DNA of 5,592 bases. It comes from Bacillota bacterium. GTDB lineage: Bacteria > Bacillota > Clostridia > Christensenellales > Aristaeellaceae. Position 1 is the first letter of the stretch. Every line of letters begins with the position of its first letter. The notes beneath the pieces were generated by a model that did not search any database, had not been told where the DNA came from, and worked only from the letters and a program-made list of their open reading frames with translations. The translations under genes and the position numbers were made by a program. This document shows positions 1 to 5,350 of the stretch, one piece after another. The DNA is taken from NCBI GenBank assembly GCA_023391725.1, contig JAEWAH010000252.1, positions 1 to 5,592 on the forward strand, in the 5' to 3' direction.

Positions 1-853
1 GTTCGGTGGCTTCCTCCATGATGGTCAGATCCGCCGCGAAGTCCGTATCGAACACCTTGTCAAAGCCCAGGCGCTTGAGGGCAGAGACCATTTTCCCCGT
101 GACGCGGGAACCGATCTCCATGCCGAATTCCTCACCCAAAGCAGCGCGGACTGCCGGGGCCGTCTGCACAACCACGTGCTTTTGGGGGTCGGCAATCAGC
201 TTCCAGACCAAGTCAGTCTCATCCTTTTCCCGAAGCGCGCCTACCGGGCAGGCAGAGATGCACTGGCCGCAATTGATGCAGGCCATTTCACCCAGCTTCA
301 TGTTCCACGGGGGCTCGATAGACGTGTGGAAGCCCCTATTCACCGCGCCGATCACACCAACGTCCTGGGCTTTTGAGCAGGCAGCCACGCAGCGGCGGCA
401 GAGGATGCACTTGTTGTTGTCACGGACGACGGAAGGCGAAACGTCGTCTACCGCGTAGACATTTTTCTTGCCTTCAAAACGGCTCCCATCCTCCACACCC
501 AGCTCCAGGCAAAGCTTTTGCAATTCGCAGTTCTGGCTGCGCACGCAAGAGAGGCACTTCTTATCATGATTGCTCAAAAGCAATTCAAGATTGATCTTGC
601 GGGCTTCCCGGACGGCTGGGGTATTTGTCTTTACCACCATATTGGGGGCAACAGGCAGCACGCAGGCCGCCTGCAATGATCTGGCGCCCGAATCCACCAC
701 ACAGATGCGGCAGGCCCCGATCTCATTCAGACCCTTCAAATAGCATAGGGTGGGAATATTGATCTGCGCCTGTTTGGCGGCCTCCAGCACGGTGGTGCCG
801 GCGGGAACTTCCACCTTTACGCCATCGATGGTCAGCGAAACAAGTTGTTCCAT
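1..853 (-). CDS. hndD: [FeFe]-hydrogenase catalytic subunit (HndD/HydA-like), N-terminal 284 residues, cut at the window edge
   Basis: Reading back from the ATG at 853 gives 284 open codons running off base 1, so the C-terminal part is missing. Domains in order: a plant-ferredoxin-like [2Fe-2S] domain (Cys37, 48, 51, 64); a His-ligated [4Fe-4S] motif (His96, Cys100, 103, 109); two [4Fe-4S] ferredoxin motifs (Cys149, 152, 155, 159 and Cys192, 195, 198, 202); then the start of the H-cluster domain, with QTAPAVRAALGEEFG near 230-244 and the DLTIMEE stretch near 275-281. This is the N-terminal layout of HydA/HndD, the cytoplasmic subunit that interconverts protons and H2. The H-cluster cysteine motifs lie beyond the window, so catalytic competence cannot be judged. 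GGAGG lies 8 nt before the ATG. The gene starts 18 bp after the hndC stop and is the last visible gene of the operon. A sensory hydrogenase is less likely because of the hndABC context. Confidence 0.96.
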   Translation of the reverse strand, partial: MEQLVSLTIDGVKVEVPAGTTVLEAAKQAQINIPTLCYLKGLNEIGACRICVVDSGARSLQAACVLPVAPNMVVKTNTPAVREARKINLELLLSNHDKKCLSCVRSQNCELQKLCLELGVEDGSRFEGKKNVYAVDDVSPSVVRDNNKCILCRRCVAACSKAQDVGVIGAVNRGFHTSIEPPWNMKLGEMACINCGQCISACPVGALREKDETDLVWKLIADPQKHVVVQTAPAVRAALGEEFGMEIGSRVTGKMVSALKRLGFDKVFDTDFAADLTIMEEATE

Positions 854-871
854 CTTTGTTTCCTCCTCGCC

Positions 872-2668
872 TTAAGCTTTCACGATGGCGCCGAAGCGAC
901 ACTTTTCCATGCATGCGCCGCACTTTATACACTTGGCCGTATCGATCACATGCTGCTTGCGCACTTCGCCTGTGATGGCCCCCGACGGGCAAACCTTGGC
1001 GCACAGCGTACAACCGCGGCACTTGTCGGTAATGCTGAAGTTCAAAAGCGCCTTGCAGTGGTGGGCGGGGCAGCGCTTTTCCTTAATGTGGGCCTCATAT
1101 TCGTCCCTAAAATACTTAAGCGTTGACAAGATGGGGTTGGGGGCTGTCTGGCCCAGGCCGCACAGTGCGGTGGCCTGGATGTTCTTGGCCAGCGTCTGCA
1201 GCTTGTCGATATCCTCCATCTCGCCCTTGCCTTCCACAATGCGCTCCAGGATCTCCAGCATGCGCCTGGTGCCAATGCGGCAGGGGGTGCACTTGCCGCA
1301 GCTTTCATCCACGGTAAAATCCAGGAAGAATCGAGCGATGTCCACCATGCAGTTGTCTTCATCCATCACGATCATGCCGCCGGAACCCATCATGGAGCCG
1401 ATGGCCGTGAGGGTGTCGTACTCGATGGAGATATCCAGAAGTTCCGCCGGGATGCACCCGCCAGAGGGGCCGCCCGTCTGCGCGGCCTTGAACTTCTTGC
1501 CGCCGGGGATGCCGCCGCCAATGTCGTAGATGATCTCCCGAAGAGGCGTACCCATGGGCACCTCTACAAGGCCCGTATTGTTCACCTTACCGCCCAACGC
1601 AAAGACCTTGGTCCCCTTCGATTTTTCGGTACCGATAGAAGAAAACCATTCCGGCCCGTTCAGGATAATCTGAGGGATGTTGGCATACGTTTCCACGTTA
1701 TTGAGCATGGTGGGCTTGTCAAACAGGCCCTTTACCGCCGGGAAGGGCGGCCTGGGCCGGGGCTCGCCGCGCTTGCCCTCGACGGAGGCCATCAAGGCCG
1801 TTTCCTCGCCGCACACAAAGGCGCCTGCGCCCAGGCGGACGTGGATGTTAAAGGAGAAGTCCGTATTGAAGATGTGATTGCCAAGCAGGCCATATTCCCT
1901 GGCCTGATCCACCGCGATAGCCAAGCGCTTGACCGCGATGGGATACTCCGCCCGGACGTAGATATAGCCTTCCGACGCGCCGATGGCATATCCCGCGAGG
2001 GCCATGGCCTCCAGCACGCTGTGGGGATCGCCTTCCAGCACGGAGCGGTCCATGAACGCGCCGGGATCGCCTTCGTCGGCGTTGCAGGCCACGTACTTCT
2101 GATCCGACTGGCTGTTATAGGCGAACTTCCATTTGAGCCCCGTCGGGAATCCCGCGCCGCCCCGGCCGCGCAGGCCGCTTTTCAGGACCACGTCGATGAC
2201 TTCTTCACGGGTCATCTCCGTCAATACCTTGCCCAAAGCCTTATAGCCGTCAAAGGCGATATATTCATCGATATTTTCCGGATCGATGACGCCGCAGTTG
2301 CGCAGCGCGATGCGCTTTTGTTTCTTATAAAACCCGATTTGCTCCAGAGATTTGGCCACGCTGGATTCCTGGGCGTTATGATCCGTATAGACAAGATGCT
2401 GCACCCTGCGGCCCTTTAAAAGGTGCTCGGAGACGATCTCCTCCACGTCATCGGGCTTGACCCTGCTATAGAAGGTGCCCTCGGGATAGACGATGACCAC
2501 CGGGCCAGCCTCGCACAGTCCGAAGCAGCCGGTGCGCACCAGCTTGACCTCTTTTTCAAGGCCATGCTCTTTCAGTTTTTCTTCAAACTGCTTGATCAAT
2601 TCGCCGGAACCGGAGGCTGTGCAGCCGGTCCCGCCGCAGACAAGCACGTGGGCGCGATAAAGCTCCAT
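872..2668 (-). CDS. hndC: NADH-binding FMN/Fe-S hydrogenase subunit (HndC/HydB, NuoF-like)
   Basis: This 598-residue protein is the diaphorase subunit. In the family it binds FMN and NAD(H) and, in bifurcating hydrogenases, is where electrons from NADH and ferredoxin are joined. Visible parts: a thioredoxin-like [2Fe-2S] domain (Cys11, 16, 48, 52); the NuoF core with glycine-rich FMN/NAD motif GRGGAGFPTGLKW at 168-180, CNADEGDPGAF at 195-205, YVRAEYP at 237-243 and GAGAFVCGEETAL at 280-292; an SLBB-like stretch around 350-400; the [4Fe-4S] site SCGKCTPCR (Cys457, 460, 463) with Cys503; and a C-terminal double [4Fe-4S] ferredoxin (Cys550, 553, 556, 560 and Cys580, 583, 586, 590). The N- and C-terminal Fe-S additions separate HydB/HndC from respiratory NuoF. 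A CPAHHC motif at 533-538 may bind another metal. GGAGG sits 9 nt before the ATG; the gap to hndB is 22 bp. Confidence 0.97.
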   Translation of the reverse strand: MELYRAHVLVCGGTGCTASGSGELIKQFEEKLKEHGLEKEVKLVRTGCFGLCEAGPVVIVYPEGTFYSRVKPDDVEEIVSEHLLKGRRVQHLVYTDHNAQESSVAKSLEQIGFYKKQKRIALRNCGVIDPENIDEYIAFDGYKALGKVLTEMTREEVIDVVLKSGLRGRGGAGFPTGLKWKFAYNSQSDQKYVACNADEGDPGAFMDRSVLEGDPHSVLEAMALAGYAIGASEGYIYVRAEYPIAVKRLAIAVDQAREYGLLGNHIFNTDFSFNIHVRLGAGAFVCGEETALMASVEGKRGEPRPRPPFPAVKGLFDKPTMLNNVETYANIPQIILNGPEWFSSIGTEKSKGTKVFALGGKVNNTGLVEVPMGTPLREIIYDIGGGIPGGKKFKAAQTGGPSGGCIPAELLDISIEYDTLTAIGSMMGSGGMIVMDEDNCMVDIARFFLDFTVDESCGKCTPCRIGTRRMLEILERIVEGKGEMEDIDKLQTLAKNIQATALCGLGQTAPNPILSTLKYFRDEYEAHIKEKRCPAHHCKALLNFSITDKCRGCTLCAKVCPSGAITGEVRKQHVIDTAKCIKCGACMEKCRFGAIVKA

Positions 2669-2690
2669 GTCCGTTTTCCTCCTTCACCGG

Positions 2691-3071
2691 CTATTTTGAT
2701 TCTTCTTCCGCGGCGCCGATGGTGAAGCTTTCCACCGGGCAGCCATTGACGATATGCTCGGCCACGATGCGGCCCACCATTTCCGGCTTTACTTTCACAT
2801 ACGTCACCTTTTCCTGGCCAGGGACGATCACATCCACCATGGGTTCCAGCCGGCACATGCCGATGCACCCGGTCTGGGAAACGGTAACGTTTTGAAGATT
2901 CCTGCGCGCTAGCTCTTCCACAAAGCCAAGGAGCACAGGCCGCGCTCCGGCGGCAATGCCGCAGGTAGCCATGCCCACCACCACGCGCACGGCGTCCTTG
3001 TCCGCCTTGCGAAGCATAACTTTATCCAGCGTCCGCTGCCGGATGGCTTCCAGTTCAGCGATGGATTTCAT
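2691..3071 (-). CDS. hndB: Thioredoxin-like [2Fe-2S] ferredoxin subunit (HndB-like)
   Basis: This 126-residue protein looks like the small [2Fe-2S] subunit HndB found with NAD(P)-linked [FeFe]-hydrogenases. A helical start (about 1-25) leads into a thioredoxin-like fold with ATCGIAAGA at 35-43 and TGCIGMCRLEP at 67-77. Cys37, Cys69 and Cys73 match three of the four cluster positions seen in HndA and in the HndC N-terminus. The fourth position (residue 42) is Gly; Cys111 is the only other cysteine. Its precise electron-transfer role in the complex is unsettled. I chose the ATG at 3071 because GGAGGG at 3084-3079 lies 7 nt upstream. A TTG at 3086 would lengthen the protein by 5 residues but overlaps that ribosome site. 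The gene overlaps the 3' end of the upstream ATPase gene by 17 bp, which suggests coupled translation. Confidence 0.9.
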   Translation of the reverse strand: MKSIAELEAIRQRTLDKVMLRKADKDAVRVVVGMATCGIAAGARPVLLGFVEELARRNLQNVTVSQTGCIGMCRLEPMVDVIVPGQEKVTYVKVKPEMVGRIVAEHIVNGCPVESFTIGAAEEESK

Positions 3072-3621
3072 ATCGTATCCCTCCAAAGATCGGTTGGGTC
3101 TCTTCCCGCAAGGATCTTCCGATCCAGCTCAGGACCTCCGGTTCATTCAGCGAAAGGCCCATTAATGCTTCCCGGATAACCCGGGTATCCAGGGATGCTT
3201 CTCCTGCCGGCGCAGTAAGATGGAATGTAAACTCCGGTCCATCAGGACAGGCAAGAATCAGCGCCAGCAGCGTTTCCACGATATTCCCCACGGGAAGACA
3301 GTCGATGTGATCCGTATAAAAGATGGCGGTAACAGTAGTGCCTTTGCCGGGAGTGCTATTTATCTGCACGCTGCCCCCGGTCCTTTGAGCGTTCTCCGTC
3401 AAAAGCGCCAGGCCCAGCCCGACTTTCCGCTCCGTCCTGGTGGTGGCAAAAGGGTTTTGGACCCTTTCAAGCAGTTCCGGGTCCATGCCTACCCCGTCGT
3501 CCTCCACAGTCATCGTCAAAATATCTTTGCTGTTCAGCTCCATGCGGATGTTCACCAGTTTTGCCTTCGCCCGGATGCTGTTTTGAACGATATCCATCAG
3601 GTGCAGCGACAGGTCGCGCAT
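3055..3621 (-). CDS. Stand-alone GHKL (HATPase_c) ATP-binding protein with a small C-terminal domain
   Basis: This 188-residue protein has a complete-looking Bergerat ATP fold in its first 105 or so residues: N box DIVQNSIRA (Asn14), G1 box DDGVGMD at 41-47, a PFATTR stretch at 57-62, and G2 box VGLGLAL at 67-73, ending in a GKGTTV strand. It has no DHp dimerisation/phosphoacceptor domain, no sensor domain and no membrane segment, so it is not an ordinary sensor histidine kinase. Residues from about 106 onward form an extra domain I cannot name, with DCLPVGN near its start and LNEPEVL later. Proteins of this size recur beside clostridial hnd/hyd genes, usually annotated only as ATP-binding protein; a cytoplasmic role as a protein kinase or anti-sigma-like regulator is inference. 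It starts 3 nt after the hndA stop, with AGGGAG inside the hndA end as ribosome site, and overlaps hndB. Confidence 0.9.
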   Translation of the reverse strand: MRDLSLHLMDIVQNSIRAKAKLVNIRMELNSKDILTMTVEDDGVGMDPELLERVQNPFATTRTERKVGLGLALLTENAQRTGGSVQINSTPGKGTTVTAIFYTDHIDCLPVGNIVETLLALILACPDGPEFTFHLTAPAGEASLDTRVIREALMGLSLNEPEVLSWIGRSLREETQPIFGGIRYEIHR

Positions 3622-3624
3622 AGG

Positions 3625-4095
3625 CTACTCCCTGTATTTGGCCAGGATGCCGGGGATATCGTCGGGAGTCAGCCGCCCATAGACCTCGTCGTCGATCATC
3701 ATCACCGGCGCCAAGCCGCAGGCGCCAAGGCAGCGGGTGGCCTGCAAAGTGAATTTGTTGTCCGGCGTTGTCTTACCCACCGGAATCTTCAGTTCCTCCA
3801 CCAATTTGTCCAGGATCTTTTGGGCTCCCTTTACATAACAGGCGGTGCCCAGACATACGCCGATCAGATGCTGTCCCCTGGGTTCCAGGGAAAACTGTGA
3901 ATAGAACGTGGCCACGCCATATACATCGCTGAGGGTTGTTCCAAGACCATCCGCGATGATCTCCTGCACATCCAGGGGGACAAAACCAAAAATTTCCTGC
4001 GCTTCCTGCAAAACAGGCATCAGCGCTCCCTTTTCTCCCCGGTGCGCCTCAATGGCCTGCTTGAGCTTTTCATACTTTTCCGCGACTTCAGGCAT
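3625..4095 (-). CDS. hndA: 24-kDa [2Fe-2S] hydrogenase subunit (HndA/HydC, NuoE-like)
   Basis: This 156-residue protein is a full-length NuoE/HydC-type subunit. An N-terminal helical bundle (about 1-70, with the family stretch GVATFYSQF at 60-68) precedes a thioredoxin-like [2Fe-2S] domain with Cys81 and Cys86 (CLGTAC) and Cys122 and Cys126 (CLGAC), giving the expected C-x4-C and C-x3-C pairs. In the family it partners the FMN subunit and relays electrons between it and the hydrogenase subunit in the cytoplasm. It is the first gene after the AT-rich gap, so it probably heads the enzyme operon. AGGAGG at 4112-4107 lies 11 nt before the ATG, slightly longer than the sites of its neighbours but with no better start nearby. 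The next gene begins 3 nt after its TAG stop. Confidence 0.96.
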   Translation of the reverse strand: MPEVAEKYEKLKQAIEAHRGEKGALMPVLQEAQEIFGFVPLDVQEIIADGLGTTLSDVYGVATFYSQFSLEPRGQHLIGVCLGTACYVKGAQKILDKLVEELKIPVGKTTPDNKFTLQATRCLGACGLAPVMMIDDEVYGRLTPDDIPGILAKYRE

Positions 4096-4153
4096 GTGGG
4101 CTGCGACCTCCTCTTCTCTTTGCGCAAGTCAGCGCGGCGACCTCGCACCGCAC

Positions 4154-4171
4154 TTGTAGATATTTTAACAT
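4154..4171 (-). promoter_or_regulatory. Rex-like operator overlapping the hndA promoter
   Basis: On the minus strand the 18-mer ATGTTAAAATATCTACAA agrees with the clostridial Rex consensus TTGTTAANNNNTTAACAA at 11 of the 14 defined positions, with the correct 18-bp length. The left half is nearly perfect and the right half is degenerate. Rex is the NADH/NAD+-sensing repressor of many fermentation and hydrogenase genes in Firmicutes. The site covers the candidate -10 element, where a repressor would block transcription. The match is by eye and the region is AT-rich, so a chance match is possible. Confidence 0.45.
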
Positions 4172-4190
4172 ACTTCTCTCAGAAATGCAT
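4162..4190 (-). promoter_or_regulatory. Candidate sigma-A-type extended -10 promoter for the hndA operon
   Basis: TAAAAT at 4167-4162 (5 of 6 to TATAAT) is preceded by TG plus one base, forming an extended -10 (TGTTAAAAT). At 17-bp spacing the -35 position (4190-4185) reads ATGCAT, a poor match, which extended -10 promoters can tolerate. Transcription would begin near 4155, leaving a leader of about 60 nt before the hndA ATG. A promoter is expected here because a terminator lies just upstream. An alternative 17-bp pairing is ATGTGA with TATGTT, shifted 5 bp upstream. Confidence 0.5.
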
Positions 4191-4198
4191 CACATTTT

Positions 4199-4212
4199 GA
4201 TAAAAAATTATC
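4199..4212. repeat. AT-rich inverted repeat between terminator and promoter
   Basis: GATAA and TTATC flank a TTTT centre (minus-strand reading). Allowing one mismatch, the symmetry extends to 9-bp arms across 4216-4195. It lies just upstream of the expected -35 region of the hndA promoter, a position typical of activator or repressor sites. It lacks the GC stem and the following U-tract of a good terminator. No regulator can be named from it. Confidence 0.4.
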
Positions 4213-4213
4213 G

Positions 4214-4246
4214 AAATAAAAAAAGTTCATGGAAATTCCATAAACT
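4214..4246 (-). terminator. Intrinsic terminator after the PHP gene
   Basis: Read on the minus strand, AGTTTATGG pairs with CCATGAACT in a 9-bp stem with one G-U wobble and a 5-nt AATTT loop, followed at once by seven T residues (4224-4218), one A and three more T residues. This is a classic Rho-independent terminator shape, though the stem is fairly AT-rich. It lies 40 nt past the PHP stop codon and would separate the signalling genes from the hndA operon. Confidence 0.8.
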
Positions 4247-4285
4247 GTATGGGATGAGCACTATCTATTCTTTACACCAAAGCGT

Positions 4286-4984
4286 TCAATGATACCCCAA
4301 TGCGTTCAAAATGCCGGATGCGGACAGCGTTTTCACATCCAAAGAAAAGGTGGGTTCCAGTATATCCCCCAGGCTGTGGGCGTCGGAGGAGCGCAGAATC
4401 ACCTTCCCGCGCAGGATATCGGTATCGATATGCTGATGGGGTGATACTTCCAGCGCCGGAAAATCGATATCTTCGGGGAGGAACCCCAGATTTATAAGCA
4501 GTCCGTTGGCGCCCCTATTGAGATGGGCGGGCACGGCCAGCCCGCCAAGCCGCTTAACTTCTTCTACTGCCTTACGAAGAGGCACGTCCGTAGCGGCGAT
4601 AAGCATGCGCTCCTCTTCCCCGATCCGCTCATCCCGCTCATCCATCACCGCCTGTTCCCCGAAGATACGGGGCACGTTGGGCGCTTTGGGCAAATGCGAA
4701 GAAAAAAAATCCCCCGCCATAATTGCTTGCTCCAGCGCAGGGAAATAGGCCAGCAGATGCACTTCTTCCCGGGTGGCGATCTCCAGGCCGGGCAGCAGAA
4801 CAATGCCGTTGGCATTGGCCGCATGCTGCGCCGCGTGAAGGTTCCGGGCTGAGTTGTGATCGGTAATTCCGATGGCCTGCAGTCCCTTCAGTTTCGCCAT
4901 GGCGCAGATATTCCCGGGGGTCATATCCATATCGGCACAGGGCGAAAGGCACGAATGGATATGCAAATCAGCAAAAATTTTCAT
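4286..4984 (-). CDS. PHP-domain metal-dependent phosphoesterase-like protein
   Basis: This 232-residue protein has the metal-binding motifs of a PHP (polymerase and histidinol phosphatase) domain in order: DLHIHSCLSPCAD at 6-18 (His8, His10, Asp18), ITDHNS at 40-45 (Asp42, His43), GLEIATREEVHLLAYF at 66-81 (Glu68, His76), PAHLNR at 152-157 (His154) and SSDAHSLGDI at 199-208 (Asp201, His203). All ligands expected for a multinuclear metal site seem present, so hydrolytic activity is plausible. PHP proteins cleave phosphomonoesters or phosphodiesters such as small nucleotides; the substrate here is unknown. There is no signal peptide or membrane segment, so it is likely cytoplasmic. Its ATG overlaps the DRTGG stop codon (ATGA at 4984-4981) and no strong ribosome site precedes it, which suggests translational coupling. 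It is the last gene before the terminator. Confidence 0.93.
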   Translation of the reverse strand: MKIFADLHIHSCLSPCADMDMTPGNICAMAKLKGLQAIGITDHNSARNLHAAQHAANANGIVLLPGLEIATREEVHLLAYFPALEQAIMAGDFFSSHLPKAPNVPRIFGEQAVMDERDERIGEEERMLIAATDVPLRKAVEEVKRLGGLAVPAHLNRGANGLLINLGFLPEDIDFPALEVSPHQHIDTDILRGKVILRSSDAHSLGDILEPTFSLDVKTLSASGILNALGYH

Positions 4985-5337
4985 ATACTATCATCATCCG
5001 CCGGAAGGATGCCGGCATCCGTCATCAACCCACAAAGCTGATAAGCCGTTTGGGGAGAGCGAAATACCGGGATACCCTCGCTTTGGGCCTTCTCAAGGGC
5101 CTCCTCCTCCAGGTTCAGTCCCTCCGGTAGGATCACGCAGGAAAGCTCCATCAGGACCGCCACGGCAATCACGTTGATATGGGTCTGCACGGTGACCCAC
5201 GCCATCCCCTTATGCCCATGGGCCATAACCCAACTTAGCAGGTCGCATACATAGCCGCAGGTGACTTCAGCATTAAGGGAAACGTCCGGCGTTATATTCT
5301 CCGCTTTCAATACCGTTTGAAGCTGCGCAGCTGTCAT
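4981..5337 (-). CDS. Small DRTGG-domain protein
   Basis: This 118-residue protein resembles single DRTGG-domain proteins, a name taken from a domain found in some phosphotransacetylases and CBS-domain proteins. The family-like stretches are CGYVCDLLSWVMAH at 27-40, WVTVQTHINVIAVAVLMEL at 47-65, a loop with ILPEGL at 69-74, and EKAQSEGIPVFRSP at 82-95. The domain may bind a small ligand, but no activity is established and I see no catalytic motif. Such proteins recur beside clostridial [FeFe]-hydrogenase genes, sometimes labelled HPr serine kinase-like, which this fragment does not justify. I chose the ATG at 5337: AGAGG at 5349-5345 lies 7 nt upstream, while a GTG at 5343 overlaps that site. 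It follows the Fe-S protein gene by 13 bp and overlaps the PHP gene by 4 bp. Confidence 0.85.
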   Translation of the reverse strand: MTAAQLQTVLKAENITPDVSLNAEVTCGYVCDLLSWVMAHGHKGMAWVTVQTHINVIAVAVLMELSCVILPEGLNLEEEALEKAQSEGIPVFRSPQTAYQLCGLMTDAGILPADDDSI

Positions 5338-5350
5338 AAACACACCTCTT

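Noticed and set aside
6..458. Plus-strand open frame of 150 codons at the left edge
   Set aside because: The minus strand here encodes the clear Fe-S clusters of HndD, so this is an antisense shadow.
885..2419. Plus-strand open frames at 885-1529 and 1841-2419 opposite hndC
   Set aside because: Both lie within the coding region of a full-length, motif-complete NuoF-type protein. Neither has a recognisable domain, and long antisense frames are common in GC-rich genes.
3072..3086. TTG at 3086 as start of hndB
   Set aside because: It overlaps the GGAGGG ribosome site that serves the ATG at 3071.
3220..3900. Plus-strand open frame of 226 codons opposite hndA and the ATPase gene
   Set aside because: It is fully antisense to two well-supported genes, is rich in Gln, His and Arg, has no recognisable motif, and straddles their junction. 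It looks like a shadow of GC-rich codon use.
4103..4144. Direct repeat GAGGTCGC at 4144-4137 and 4110-4103 in the hndA leader
   Set aside because: An 8-bp repeat with one copy inside the Shine-Dalgarno region is short enough to be chance, and no structure or known site explains it.
4199..4212. FNR-like reading of the GATAA/TTATC palindrome
   Set aside because: The spacing between half sites does not match TTGATNNNNATCAA, so assigning it to FNR is not justified.
5338..5343. GTG at 5343 as start of the DRTGG gene
   Set aside because: It overlaps the ribosome-binding sequence AGAGGTG; the ATG at 5337 has a proper 7-nt spacing.
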